Positions 48,501 through 56,993 are shown, numbered from the stretch's first letter. The stretch: 64,000 nucleotides of DNA from Anaeromyxobacter oryzisoli (GCF_022690765.1 NZ_JALCZA010000017.1:1-64000), one strand, 5' to 3'. Numbers and translations are program-made. Notes: generated from the letters alone by a model not told the origin.

Positions 48501-51500
48501 GAAAGCCGCCGGACAGCGCCGGCTGGTTCCCGCCGTCGAACCCCTCGACGGTCCGGTCCGTGGTGAAGAGCTTGTACTTGGAGCAGTCCTCGGCGGGGAC
48601 CTTGGGGTCTTTGGGAACGAACTTGCAGGTGAGGGTCCAGATCGGCGCCGAGGACACGCCGAGGATCGTGATCGGCTGAAGCGACTCGAGCGACTCCGTG
48701 TGGGCCTCGAGGAAGACCTGCTCGCCCGCGTCGAGGTCCACCTCGAGCGACTTCGGATTCAGGATCGCCCCGTTCGGATCGCGCGTCCCGTGATTCCCCA
48801 CCATTTTCAACAGGCTCTTCTCGAGGGTGCGGACCGTGAAGAAGATGGGGGTGCTTCGGTTCGCGTACTGCGCCGCCGAGGTGATCTGCAGCTTGCCCGG
48901 AACGCGCGCGGCGAACGGCTTCAGCACCGAGCCGAGGGGTTTCCACGCTCCACCGATGGTCGCGTCGAGCGCCTCGTGGAGCGGGAAGAACGGAACGGCC
49001 TGGAAGGACAGGCTCGAGCTCTCCAGCGGATCCGGGAGAACGCAGGCCGAGCTCGCCTGCTGCCCCTGCACGCACGAGTACGAACCGTGAACGCTCCACT
49101 TGACCGCCCTGGGATCGATCGCGACGTCGGTGTCGATGCGGAAGTAGAGCTTTCCTCCCGCCGCGACGGTCAGCTCTTGCGCGGCGAGCGTCTCGTCCGT
49201 GCTCTTCTTGCTCGGATCGAGCTTCACGTAGACCGCGTCCGTCGAGCTGCAGCGGGTGAACGGCGTCGGCTGCTCGTCACCCTCGGGCGGCGGCTGATAC
49301 TGGACGCAGAGCCGAACGCCGTCGGAGGTCTCGAGCTTGCTGAGGGTCATCTCGAGCTTCACGCGCCCGGAACGCGGCACCGTCACCGCGCCCTGCGGAT
49401 TCCCCGCGAGCACGAAATCCTTGTCCGCGTCGAATCGGTACAGGTCGGCGCCCGTCACGTCCTTCAGGGAGCGATCCTTGGCGTTCGCGCCCCGGTAGGT
49501 GATGACCGGCGCGAAGCGGACCCGCTCGAGCGGCGCGACGTTGCCGGCGGCGTCGTTCATCGGGAAGTCGGCGAGCGTGGAGAGGACGAAGTAGACGATC
49601 GTCCCCGGGTGCACCGACACGTTCGCGAGCCGCACTGGCGTCGCCGTGGCGTCATCCGGCGGCTTCAGGTACGTCCCTTGGAGCTCCGGTGCGGGCTTCG
49701 ACGCGAACGGATCGTATCGGTACACGCGCAGGCGCACGCCATCTCGCCTCCCGCCCTGCCCAGGCGGGTTCACGAAGGCGAGGTCGGCCGTGACGTCCAC
49801 GTTGCCCTCGATCGGCGCCGTCCACTCGATGACCGCGTCCTCGGGCGTGAGGACCTCCGCCATCGCCTGGTTCGCGTCCGCGAGGGTGGCGTCGTCGCTC
49901 ACGAGCGAGGCGGAGTCGCCGAGGTCCTGGAGCGCCGGCACGGGCATCGACGGCAGGAAGCAGAAGCCCGAGGCCGGGCAGCACTGGCTCTCGGGCGTGC
50001 CGGGCGCGCACGACGCGGAGCGCGGCTGGTTGAAGCTCACCGTCCCGCCGTTCACGATGTCCGGCAGCCCGTCCCCGTTCGCGTCGATCACGAAGTCGCT
50101 CGACTTCGACATCGAGTAGCTCGCCCCGAAGTTGAGCGAGCCGCGCCCGTAGAACGCCTGGAGCGACGCATCGAACGAGCTCCCGGTGTCCTTCCCGAGT
50201 CGCTTGCCGAAGAGGTTGGCCGCGATGGCACTGCCTGCCGCGGGATCGCCCGCGGGCGCGACCGCGCTCAGGGCGTGTCCCGCCCCCTGGTTGAACAGAA
50301 AACGATCGGACCCGTGGTTGGGCTTGCCGTCGTAGATCCGGTCCGGCAGCCCGTCGCCGTTCAGGTCCACCATCGAGACGAGCGTGTCGCCGTAGCGCTT
50401 CCCGTACCCGAAGCCCACGCCGACGGTGCCCTTGGACTTGATCGCACTGAGGCCGAGCCCCACGAAGCCATGAAACCCGAACGCCTTCTCCTGCGTGCCG
50501 CCGATTCCCCAGTCGGCATCGGTCTCGGGCACCCACGGGATGGGCGAGCCGAACAACGTCACGCCGTCGCGGTCTGGCGCCTTGCTCACGTACTCGAAGG
50601 AGTGCGAGTAGAAGACCTTTTCGTCAGCGCCCAGGACGACGATCTTCTTGAGCAGCGACTTTCCCAGGTCACCCGGAACGTAGTGCAGGTCGTAGCGCCG
50701 GACGAGCCCGGAGGGCGTTCCGGAGGTGAGCCGCACCTCGATGGATCCGAGCCGTCGCCGCATCACCGTCTTGAACCCAGCGCGAGCGGACACGATCTCG
50801 TCGGGGCGCCACCCCTGCTCGTGATGGAACTCGACGACATACGGTCCGGGCTGCCCCAGCGCGAGCGCGCTCGAGGTCCGCCGATCCGCGACGGTACCGG
50901 TGTACGTGATGGACCGCAGGTAGATCTGCCGGTAGCTCTCCTTGTGAAATTCGTCACCGGGGGCGCGGCTGTCGAGCTGGTACCCGAACTGCGTCAGGTT
51001 CCCGTTCGCATCGACGACCCGCTCGAGCGCCCACTCGGCGATGTCGTACGCCGGAGCCGCGCCGGGCGTGGTCGTGATACGCGGGATGTAGCTCGTCAGG
51101 CGGGCGTTCTCGCCTCGACCGTAGACGAACAGCGTACCCGCCTTGTCCTCGACCTGGAACCAGTAGTGCGCCGGATCGCCGCCGCAGCGCAGGATACGAC
51201 GAAAATCGCGCTCGACGCGCGCGCGGTACAAACGAGCGACGGAGCCGTCGAGGCAAGAGGTCGGCGCCGAGGAGAGGACCTGCGTGGAGATCGTCATCGA
51301 GCTCGATTGCGACCGGTCCACCGGCACGATCGGCTCGCCGTCGAGGAGATACCGCTCCTCCCCGTTGTACTCCGCCACGCCGTACCGTCCGTCGATCTGG
51401 ACCCGCGACACGGGCAGATCCCAGCCGACTCCCAGCCAGCCATTGCCGTTTCCGGAGTCGTAGGAGAGCGCCAGCGAGGGCTGGTACGCCCCGCGCGCCC

Positions 51501-53646
51501 TAGGCAGCCGGATCGGAAACGAGACGCGCGCCGTACCTTGTCCGTTCCCCTGCGGCGCCTCGATGAGATCGATCCCGGCGCTCGGGTCGGCCGCCTTCAG
51601 ATCCTTGATCGAGTTCGGGTTGAACGAGACCGGGCCCGGATGATCCGGCAGGACCATCACGGCGTTGATCATGAAGGTGAAGTGCGTCGTCTCGCTCACG
51701 ATCTGGCGCGTGTCTCGACGCACTTCACGCCGCGGCAGCGTGAGCCAGCGATCCTTCTCTTCGTCGAAGTAGTAGGTCTGGACCTCCTCCGGGGCGACGC
51801 CCTCCGGCAGGAGCTCCGCGTCGTACGGGATGGTGACCCTCACCGGCTGCGCGAATTTCTGCCCCTTCGGCGTGAACCGATATGCGGAGTGAGCCGGGGC
51901 GGTGACGTTGATCATGCCCGCGTCGAGGTGCGGCATGACCTCCGGTCCCTTGCGCGTGATGCCGATCGTGGTCCTGCCGCTCACCGCTCCCGCCGGCCCC
52001 TCGACCGAGACGTCCGTTCCGAGCGAAACCTTGCCGCCGGCGACCGGGTCGAACACGCCCGAGCCGGTCTGGTTCTCGTTGCCGAAGCGGCGAGAGGTGG
52101 AGGTGGACTCCGCTGCCTCGCCGAGGAGCTCGCGCTCGCGATCGTCATCGAGTTGGAGGGTTCGGGTGACCTCGCTGCCGTCGGGGAAGCGCGCCCGCAC
52201 GGTGATGGGCCAGCTCCCGGTCGCCGCCAGATCGCGGCTGAGCGGCAGCGAGAAGGCGCCGTCCGTGTCCACGCGCGCGCCGTCGATCTCGACGGTGCCG
52301 CGGCCCGCGGCGGACTCGGCCCACCCGGCCACGAACGCCTTCGGCCCGAACCGCTCGCCGACCTCGTTCCCGTCGCGCAGCGAGATGGGCGGATACGTGA
52401 TCACGATGCGCGGAGCGCCAGCGCGTGAGCCGACGCCACTCCCCAGGACCGACAGCTCGGCGATCGACGCGCTCGGGACGTCGGCCCGGGACGGGGCCGG
52501 GAAGTCCACACGAAGCGCCGTCGCTCGCCCGAGGAGCGGGAGCGCGATCGAGGGCTGGCTCGCGTCGAAGCCGGGCTCCTCGTGCCACACGGCGCCGTCG
52601 TTTCGGGCGAGGCGCTCGATGCGAGTGGGGACGTGGCCGAGATCGAGCTGAGCCGACTCGACGTCCACCACGCGGTCGAGGCCGACCTCTGCGGTGCCCC
52701 GGACCCCACCCACCGTGTCCTTGCGGCCGTCGAGCGCTTCGCCGTACCGGAGCACCGCGTCGCGATCGAACGGGCTGCTCCCGTCGTCGAGGAGAAAGAG
52801 GACCCGGAGCCCGGTCACGTCCGCCGAGCCACCGGCCTCGTCCGGCAGGCAGAGCAGGACGTCATCGGCTCCCCTGAGCCGCTCCGGATCGATCTCGGTC
52901 ACCAGCGTCCTGACGTCCGAGGTGTTGCCGAGCCACATGCCGCTCGACGGCGCGCCGCCACCGAAGGCATGCTGCAGCGCGACGGCCCGCGGGACGTTCG
53001 CCTCGTAGACGAGGTACGCGCGCCGGGCCTGCCGCGGGTCCGCCTCCGGCAGCCGCGCACGGAGGCAGGGGCTCCCGTCGCCTGCACCCGGCGGCACGAG
53101 CTTCGCCGTGTCCGGGCTCGCCCGCAGCACCCAGACGTTCTCGAACGCAGGCGCATCCGCTGCGCGCGACTGGCGCGCGAGCGCATCCGGCTCGCGCGAA
53201 CCGACATCCCGACCGGCGCCCCAGACCTCGACCTCGTCGAGCCGCGCGGGCGCTCCGGTGGGCTCGAGGGTCAGCTCGAGATCGCTCGTGGTGACCGGTG
53301 TGGGCAGCGTCCCGGAGGCCCACCCCGCCTCGTCCGCGGCGCCAAGGGAGAGCCCGGCGAGGACGACGCGCACGGCGGTTGCGCCGTGGACCTTCACCTT
53401 GCGGATCTCGACTGGGTGGCCGAAGTGGAGCGCGACCGACGTCGCGGTGGCCACGGGCACCGCCTCGGTCGTGTCGCGATCGACGAGGCGCTTGGCGTCG
53501 AGCCCGGTTGCGGTCACCGACATCGGCGAGAGGCGGATGGTGGGCCGTTCGTTGACGGCGCTCGACCGCTCGCTGCAAGCGGTGAGCGAAGCGGCGAGGA
53601 GGGCGACGGGGACGAAAGCTCGAGCCTGGCGCTGCATGATGGACAT
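42556..53646 (-). CDS. lipoprotein SpvB/TcdB-Rhs (TcB-TcC-like) polymorphic toxin
   Basis: A 3696-aa surface toxin. The start at 53646 (MSIMQRQARAF) follows GGGGAGG and gives a lipobox SLTAC. Order: discoidin-like N-terminal region; ZU5-like segment about 530-650; SpvB domain from about 690 (AYQPSLALSYDSGNGNGWLG). FG-GAP/VCBS repeats carry the D-x-N/D-GDGLPD motif (nucleotides near 50350, 50080, 47970, 47630, 47230, 46820). RHS/YD repeats run from about 2500 on, and the Rhs core is YHPDHLGSTSWV...GKDPDGR (DPDGR at 3494-3498). The last 198 residues are a different, low-GC tip: a hydrophobic stretch (AVFLLAACFFGG, WTAAIGATAWAAYRVA), a linker, then an unrecognised helical domain ending VEYRIDLENIKGHNLRQ. 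In Tc complexes the Rhs shell encapsulates the tip toxin. Confidence 0.85.
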   Translation of the reverse strand: MSIMQRQARAFVPVALLAASLTACSERSSAVNERPTIRLSPMSVTATGLDAKRLVDRDTTEAVPVATATSVALHFGHPVEIRKVKVHGATAVRVVLAGLSLGAADEAGWASGTLPTPVTTSDLELTLEPTGAPARLDEVEVWGAGRDVGSREPDALARQSRAADAPAFENVWVLRASPDTAKLVPPGAGDGSPCLRARLPEADPRQARRAYLVYEANVPRAVALQHAFGGGAPSSGMWLGNTSDVRTLVTEIDPERLRGADDVLLCLPDEAGGSADVTGLRVLFLLDDGSSPFDRDAVLRYGEALDGRKDTVGGVRGTAEVGLDRVVDVESAQLDLGHVPTRIERLARNDGAVWHEEPGFDASQPSIALPLLGRATALRVDFPAPSRADVPSASIAELSVLGSGVGSRAGAPRIVITYPPISLRDGNEVGERFGPKAFVAGWAESAAGRGTVEIDGARVDTDGAFSLPLSRDLAATGSWPITVRARFPDGSEVTRTLQLDDDRERELLGEAAESTSTSRRFGNENQTGSGVFDPVAGGKVSLGTDVSVEGPAGAVSGRTTIGITRKGPEVMPHLDAGMINVTAPAHSAYRFTPKGQKFAQPVRVTIPYDAELLPEGVAPEEVQTYYFDEEKDRWLTLPRREVRRDTRQIVSETTHFTFMINAVMVLPDHPGPVSFNPNSIKDLKAADPSAGIDLIEAPQGNGQGTARVSFPIRLPRARGAYQPSLALSYDSGNGNGWLGVGWDLPVSRVQIDGRYGVAEYNGEERYLLDGEPIVPVDRSQSSSMTISTQVLSSAPTSCLDGSVARLYRARVERDFRRILRCGGDPAHYWFQVEDKAGTLFVYGRGENARLTSYIPRITTTPGAAPAYDIAEWALERVVDANGNLTQFGYQLDSRAPGDEFHKESYRQIYLRSITYTGTVADRRTSSALALGQPGPYVVEFHHEQGWRPDEIVSARAGFKTVMRRRLGSIEVRLTSGTPSGLVRRYDLHYVPGDLGKSLLKKIVVLGADEKVFYSHSFEYVSKAPDRDGVTLFGSPIPWVPETDADWGIGGTQEKAFGFHGFVGLGLSAIKSKGTVGVGFGYGKRYGDTLVSMVDLNGDGLPDRIYDGKPNHGSDRFLFNQGAGHALSAVAPAGDPAAGSAIAANLFGKRLGKDTGSSFDASLQAFYGRGSLNFGASYSMSKSSDFVIDANGDGLPDIVNGGTVSFNQPRSASCAPGTPESQCCPASGFCFLPSMPVPALQDLGDSASLVSDDATLADANQAMAEVLTPEDAVIEWTAPIEGNVDVTADLAFVNPPGQGGRRDGVRLRVYRYDPFASKPAPELQGTYLKPPDDATATPVRLANVSVHPGTIVYFVLSTLADFPMNDAAGNVAPLERVRFAPVITYRGANAKDRSLKDVTGADLYRFDADKDFVLAGNPQGAVTVPRSGRVKLEMTLSKLETSDGVRLCVQYQPPPEGDEQPTPFTRCSSTDAVYVKLDPSKKSTDETLAAQELTVAAGGKLYFRIDTDVAIDPRAVKWSVHGSYSCVQGQQASSACVLPDPLESSSLSFQAVPFFPLHEALDATIGGAWKPLGSVLKPFAARVPGKLQITSAAQYANRSTPIFFTVRTLEKSLLKMVGNHGTRDPNGAILNPKSLEVDLDAGEQVFLEAHTESLESLQPITILGVSSAPIWTLTCKFVPKDPKVPAEDCSKYKLFTTDRTVEGFDGGNQPALSGGFHGWRYGAWNGKDGEEFQPWVYRGMTKAESQAGWNKDDGEATVGRRQKDKMKGEKDTQRVRLRLLGLVVPSVTGTRLQPDQDALESEGNVFVTQDGNTYFAGGVVHAGRKGQSASNQIKDPGASTPTDLSFQIGQIGRSSTAVTVSAGVGFGLPLVSVGGSLSAGLSGQKIDVLDMNGDGILDVVASPGLPSIADPAFWSPDKLVNGRSLGDVRVTSPVTLATARKVQMDGYPQLSYDVSGQVNLGVSPPMRDLDPVGNTKAMVSRFPGFGGGLAFSAGNVVEQLVDINGDGLPDAVRRSTTGCPSGLGVHLNMGTSFAAAEDCVKADAAGLPSSGLLAAIETTGDTTDTDTSGGTALVSDMGKLPGLRQSTTVTLQGTSGADLSAVTKLEGGHDMSEAFGVSVAVETSLTTTNVALVDVTGDGLPDYVYKANAGNDFYVRVNRGFDFAIARKWQPENPWPTAGYCPRELQAYCPARKPRVHLGKILTDVLDVVAPSATEGVDPIEATGSHSVRPSTSFSFDFAFPIVIVEPWMHIGVGFSATPKKVGGFELGLQDIDGDGLPDHVLKTSDNKPVWARLNQLGQSNLLKSVVRPLGGKIDISYEQRVGNTVEMPQSRWVMTSVTVRDGRAAKPGETGHDLTTTFAYAHGRYDRIEREFLGFEKVTRTNPDGTSVEQIFDNETVVTKGLLRSERLLGPERPGSDRQVWVETVNTWSKPVQLSVPAEGCLRTKPILLDPDTYCGSFFTKLEAVQKSFYEGGAQPGIVTRQELEYDWKGDVVAFRDLGDLADPSDDLSASILYDDTKAMDLYSISRPRTVEVRDRSGKLLRARTADYDANGNLKTFTADLGNGRSAITELFWNTSGPARGLLEWVKGADNGQGQRYQTWYGYDEVASTYVTSIRDSHGYASSAKYDPRFGEVIRTTDVNGRVTLRSLDAFGRLERLAAPRDTLDAPTVWITYAPDAKIPYAWTHNRLPRKEGDRRGAVDTVVVMDGLGRVIQTKKTAEIATSETTKGVGWSVTGHQVFDVMGRVHLQGQTFASFSSRPEYVEGTPRNPTRLLYDDLGRMIETVEPDGSLTRVAYGFGTPAGAAVRRFQTTTWDAEGRAKAAYKDASDRVVAVEERIEGRTPTTQYEYSPVGDLLRVVDAAGNVTRLEYDLLGRRTRLANPDAGDVRFELAPAGNVVRKYDPNLDATRGTQRWIQYVYDFDQLAGVSYPDSSRDVAYTYGKPGVDEGKNGVGRVIEVKDDAGRELRTYGELGELASTTRILRPLRPGDRERTFKTSFTYDAFGRMLTITYPDDERVEYEYDAGGLLEKATGHRGAGAAVPGDEVYLASMMYDEFGQRVRMVLGNGVVSSYTYEPLTRRLHTLTTNTPLQRKLQAITYGYDRVGNVKTMVNALGEPVGDRSGEVRFEYGYDELYRLTWANGEAKSRPHTIDRFTTRYAYSDVHNMTSNVQVHEILHGGAEVSNDRPPKTNHEFAYAYDPAHPHQATKIGDTFLVYDGNGNTVRECRDQGDPTCQTSSDKLRRYVWTEENRLDQVIDGGGRNITRFVYDAAGDRVVKLGRGGESITIGQFWSLKGRRAATKHIFAGATRLASKLLPPPGWDDRTAASGNVSATTATATSVTNTSGCDPSDYQPQKCPVLPGGEPQINHQYDDTRVRPETYYYHPDHLGSTSWVTDQHARVHEHVEYFPYGEVWRDPRSDADGGPVKGQRFLFTGKELDEETGLVYFGARYYDPVHGRWISTDPVVQMLHRLETDPSRAFELGLYSYAGNRPIIGKDPDGRAVFLLAACFFGGCESLGAAVVSAAAWTAAIGATAWAAYRVAHARPPPQIQASDNAKPSDRAPGPKRTGPLVDVIPPTATDTSTHQRRRDPNVMRLQLQTGHEDLPVGSTLANTEAVGVTKAQAWGALADMAEKTTERNPGLGKSKEFSAAVVRISEKIKAVQGGVGKAGDTSLREEFTYRGVEYRIDLENIKGHNLRQ

Positions 53647-53657
53647 TCCCCTCCCCT

Positions 53658-54953
53658 TCACAAAGCGACGAACCGCGAGAAATCGAAGACGTTCTCCGCG
53701 ACCGACACCTGGGTCGGGACCGTCCCGAGCACCAGATCGGCGTCGCTGGCGGCCAGGTACACGTCGTACGCGCTGCCCGGCGTGAACGTCCCCTGCGGAA
53801 ACGCGCCGTCCGTCCCGCTGAACCATGCGCTCGCGACGAGCGCACCGCTGACCGAGTCGTACGCGCTGAGCAGGTAGGCCCGCGCACCAACGACCGCGCT
53901 CCAGGTGGCGGACGCAGATCCCTGAGCACCCGCGGTCGCCACGAGCCCAAGTGGCTGGTCGAGCCACGCGGGAGCGCCCACCGTGAACGTCCCGACGGCG
54001 ACAGCTCCTCCCGACTGCGCCGTCACGGTGTACGTGCCCTGTGCTGCGGGTATGCCAGGCGCCCACGCGAGCGTTCGGGGGAAGTTGGCGTGATACGTGA
54101 GCGTGAGCGGATCGCTCGCGGGCAGGTTCGGTCCGATGATCTGGAGATCCCAGGTCGACGTCGTGGCCGAGCCGTCGGCGCTGGCGATCGAGAGCCAGAC
54201 CGCCAGGGATCGAGGACCGACGCCGTCGTCGTAGGCGCCGCCCACGGAGCGGAGCACGACGGCAGCCGCGCCGTCCGAGCGCGCCACCCCGAGGCGCGAC
54301 TCCGACACATCGATCGTCGGCGGCAGCGCCGGAGCCGCCGCCGTACTCGACGCGAGCGCAGCGAGGTCGGCCGACAGGGCGAGCACCGAGACGGCGTACG
54401 CGCCCGGTGCCAGTCCAGACAGATCGCAGCCGGTAGCGGTTCCGATCTGCTCGAGCTGCAGCGTACCCCCGGTGTACGCGCGACACAGATAGGCGACCGC
54501 TCCGGGCACGGGGGCCCAGTCCAGGCGTGAGCCGTCGGTCGCGAGGACGGGCGCGGGGACCGGCAGACCGGTGGCCCCCGCCGCGATGAAGACGCTCGTG
54601 CGCACCACGGCCGAACCGCTCGCGGCGACCAGCTCGTACTCGCCGGGGCTGGGCGCCTCGTCCACGTACCACGAGGCCAGGTAGGCGCCCGTGCCGGCCG
54701 TGGACTGGAGCGTGGCCACCGTGGTGCCCTGGGGGTTCCGCAGCGTCAGGTCCCAGGGCGCGCTCGGGCCCGCTCCGTTCGCGTCCCTGAGGGTCGCCAC
54801 CAGCGCCGTGCCGAGCCGGCCCGAGCCGTCGTCGTAGGTCCCGAGCCGAGCCTGGAGCGCATACGGCGAGGGACCGCTCGCCGAGGAGCCGCAGCCGGCC
54901 AGCAGCAAGAGCCCGAGCGCCGCGCGGGCCGCGTGGGATGAACGAGTGCGCAC
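53658..54953 (-). CDS. lipoprotein with fibronectin-III-like repeats, upstream of the Rhs gene
   Basis: A 431-aa protein from GTG 54953, chosen because AGGAGG lies four bases before it and it opens directly into a signal peptide with lipobox LLLAGC. The body is beta-rich, with at least two FN3-like segments (LDWAPVPGAVAYLCRAY; TWSAVVGARAYLLSAY). Related strands appear in SVFIAAGATG and TYTVTAQSGGAVAVG. It ends 11 bp before the Rhs lipoprotein start, so the two are almost certainly cotranscribed. It may be an accessory or anchor partner of that surface toxin; no enzymatic motif seen. Confidence 0.72.
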   Translation of the reverse strand: MRTRSSHAARAALGLLLLAGCGSSASGPSPYALQARLGTYDDGSGRLGTALVATLRDANGAGPSAPWDLTLRNPQGTTVATLQSTAGTGAYLASWYVDEAPSPGEYELVAASGSAVVRTSVFIAAGATGLPVPAPVLATDGSRLDWAPVPGAVAYLCRAYTGGTLQLEQIGTATGCDLSGLAPGAYAVSVLALSADLAALASSTAAAPALPPTIDVSESRLGVARSDGAAAVVLRSVGGAYDDGVGPRSLAVWLSIASADGSATTSTWDLQIIGPNLPASDPLTLTYHANFPRTLAWAPGIPAAQGTYTVTAQSGGAVAVGTFTVGAPAWLDQPLGLVATAGAQGSASATWSAVVGARAYLLSAYDSVSGALVASAWFSGTDGAFPQGTFTPGSAYDVYLAASDADLVLGTVPTQVSVAENVFDFSRFVAL

Positions 54954-55311
54954 TGCCCCTCCTCGAAACACGTCCGGAGGGTGCACGCGCTGCACTCACC
55001 GGCATTCGGTAGGCCCTAGGACCGCTGGGGTCCGGGCTTTTGCTCCCCCGCCTCGCGGTCGGGTTCGCTCTTGTCCTGCCGTGTCGGCGTGGCACCGTGC
55101 CAACCTGGACCGTCCGTCGCCAACACTGTTCGTATACGTGCGGCGCAATGACGCACACCATGAGTCATCTGACACCTAGGGTAACCCTGGTGGATCGCTC
55201 ATCGGCGGACCGGCCGCCGATGCCGCGTGCGCCGGTTCGCTGTGCGCGGCCCTTGACCATCCGCTGCGTTTACCGAGAGAGTACGTCGGACATCGGACCA
55301 GGAGGGACTCG
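54954..55311. other. divergent promoter region of the Rhs operon and a lipoprotein gene
   Basis: Contains a perfect 13-bp palindrome TGGCACCGTGCCA (55090-55102) and an ATGAC...GTCAT pair about 55148-55168. These lie between divergent genes starting at 54953 (minus) and 55312 (plus). No classical -35/-10 pair is convincing. Confidence 0.45.
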
Positions 55312-56886
55312 ATGCGCTCGATCTGGATCGTGGCGGGCCTCGCGCTCGCGGCAGCGGCGTGTGGTGGCGGCGGGAGCACCAGCGGGAGCGGCGGGACGAC
55401 GAATGGTTCCGGTTCCGCTGCCGCGTGCGTGTCGGACTCGGACTGCGATCACGCCCTGCAGATCTGCGACGCAGGGTTCTGCAAGACTGTCCAGCGCGAC
55501 GGCACCTCCCCGCACCTCGTCGCGTACGGACCGCGCCAAATGCAGGACATCGGGGTGCAGGAGCCGATCTGGTTCGAGTTCGACGAGCCGATGCGGATCG
55601 CGCCCGCGGGATTCTCGATCGCCGAGGGCTTCGGGCTCCGGCGGTACGACGCGGTGCCAGAGCTCTCGCCCGACGGGAAGACGCTCACGCTCCGGTTCCC
55701 CGGCGTGGTCGCGCCTCTCGAGGGTCTCCTCTGGGTGACGGAGCTCACCGACCTCTCCGGGAACCGTCCGCTGGGGCTCGCCAGCCCTTACTCCGTCCGG
55801 TACGGCGCGTGGTGGCCGCTCACCCAGGACCTCACCAGCCCCCAGACGTCATCCGCTGTCAGCGCCGACGTGGCCGTTGACGGCGCGGGGAACGTCGTCG
55901 TCGCGTGGACCTGGCCCGACGCGACGTCCGTCGAGCAGCTCCGCGCGAAGCGATGGGACGGCACGGCCTGGGATGATCTTGGCCTCCTGAACGTCGACGC
56001 GACCCTGCAGGCGACGAGGCCCCGCATCGCGGCGAACGGGAACGCGGTCGCGAGCGCGTTCGTGCAGACGAGCACCACCGGAGACCACGCAGTCGTGCGC
56101 ACCTGGAGCGCGACCGCCGGCTGGTCCGCTCCGCTGGGAGGCACCGTCCCGGGCAGCGCCAGCGCCCTCGAGCTCGCGGTCGCCATCGAGTCCGGCGGGA
56201 ACCCGGTCGTCGCCTTCACGGCGCCGGGCGCGGTGGGCCAGGGGCTTCAGCTCCTCGTCCGCCGCTGGAACGGCGCGGCCTGGGAGGCGGTCGGCGCCGG
56301 CTCCTTGAACCAGAGCGCGGCCCAGAACGTCAGGACGCCGTCGCTCGTGCTCGACGCCGCCGATCGTCCGGTCGTGGCCTTCCAGGAGAGCGCCGTGTTC
56401 CCTAGCATGGACCTGATCGTCAAGCGCTGGGACGGCATGACCTGGACGCTCGCCGGCGGCGCGGCGCCGGCGACCCTGAGCAGCCCTGAGGGCTCCTCCC
56501 GGCGCGCGATCGCCATCGCGCCGGATGGACGCCTCGCCGTCGCCTGGATGGACGACGCGCGCGCGCTCCACGCGCGCCTCCTCGACGCGAGCGGCTGGGG
56601 AGCCGACGAGTCGCCCGGGACCGGCTATCTCCCCGACGCCCCCGAGCTCGCCACCGGCCCTGGTGGACTCTGGGCCGCGTTCGTCACTCCCGGGATGACC
56701 AATGCGGCGCTTCGAACCGACACCGGCTGGAGCGAGGTGGGCGCCACGAACTCCGCGTTCAGCGATAGGTTCTGGTGCCAAGGCGACTCTCTCGCCGCCG
56801 GTCCGACGTTCGGCCCGGTCATCGTGTGCGTGAATACGGATCAGATTCACGCCCCGCAGCTCGGCGTGTACGCGATCAACCGCTGA
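55312..56886 (+). CDS. lipoprotein with beta-propeller-like repeats
   Basis: 524 aa; lipobox AAAAC with a Gly/Ser-rich spacer, then a small Cys-rich knuckle (CVSDSDCDHALQICDAGFC). Residues about 65-160 resemble a bacterial Ig-like (Big_5) segment, PRQMQDIGVQEPIWFEFDEP. From about 175 the protein repeats a blade-like unit with pattern V(A/V)AWxWPD / RRWNGAAWEAVG / KRWDGMTWTLAG, probably a six- to eight-bladed propeller. The ATG is preceded by GGAGGG. It is divergent from the Rhs operon and probably surface-exposed; ligand unknown. Confidence 0.72.
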   Translation: MRSIWIVAGLALAAAACGGGGSTSGSGGTTNGSGSAAACVSDSDCDHALQICDAGFCKTVQRDGTSPHLVAYGPRQMQDIGVQEPIWFEFDEPMRIAPAGFSIAEGFGLRRYDAVPELSPDGKTLTLRFPGVVAPLEGLLWVTELTDLSGNRPLGLASPYSVRYGAWWPLTQDLTSPQTSSAVSADVAVDGAGNVVVAWTWPDATSVEQLRAKRWDGTAWDDLGLLNVDATLQATRPRIAANGNAVASAFVQTSTTGDHAVVRTWSATAGWSAPLGGTVPGSASALELAVAIESGGNPVVAFTAPGAVGQGLQLLVRRWNGAAWEAVGAGSLNQSAAQNVRTPSLVLDAADRPVVAFQESAVFPSMDLIVKRWDGMTWTLAGGAAPATLSSPEGSSRRAIAIAPDGRLAVAWMDDARALHARLLDASGWGADESPGTGYLPDAPELATGPGGLWAAFVTPGMTNAALRTDTGWSEVGATNSAFSDRFWCQGDSLAAGPTFGPVIVCVNTDQIHAPQLGVYAINR

Positions 56887-56924
56887 CGGGCCCCGCGGAC
56901 CGCGCGCCGACTTCGAGGCCCGGC

Positions 56925-56967
56925 AAAAACGCCGAGCGGCCCGGCGAGAGCGCGCTCGCCGGGCCGC
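56925..56967 (-). terminator. Rho-independent terminator of the 57-kb aminotransferase gene
   Basis: A perfect 13-bp stem (arms GCGGCCCGGCGAG and CTCGCCGGGCCGC, 56936-56967). Five T follow on the minus strand after a six-base gap (56925-56929). It lies between convergent genes and may serve the plus-strand gene too. Confidence 0.7.
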
Positions 56968-56993
56968 AGGGTGCCGCGTGACGTTCCGCGGGG

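Noticed and set aside
46561..52428. A 1955-residue open frame on the plus strand inside the giant toxin gene
   Set aside because: Arg/Asp/Val-biased shadow of a GC-rich gene on the other strand; no domains or ribosome-binding site.
55090..55102. TGGCAC as the -24 element of a sigma-54 promoter
   Set aside because: No TTGC element at the correct spacing on either strand; it is better explained as a palindrome.
53647..55161. Upstream extension of the giant toxin frame to 55161
   Set aside because: It overlaps another lipoprotein gene in a different frame, and the sequence is Arg/Gly-rich shadow. The lipobox at 53646 fixes the start.
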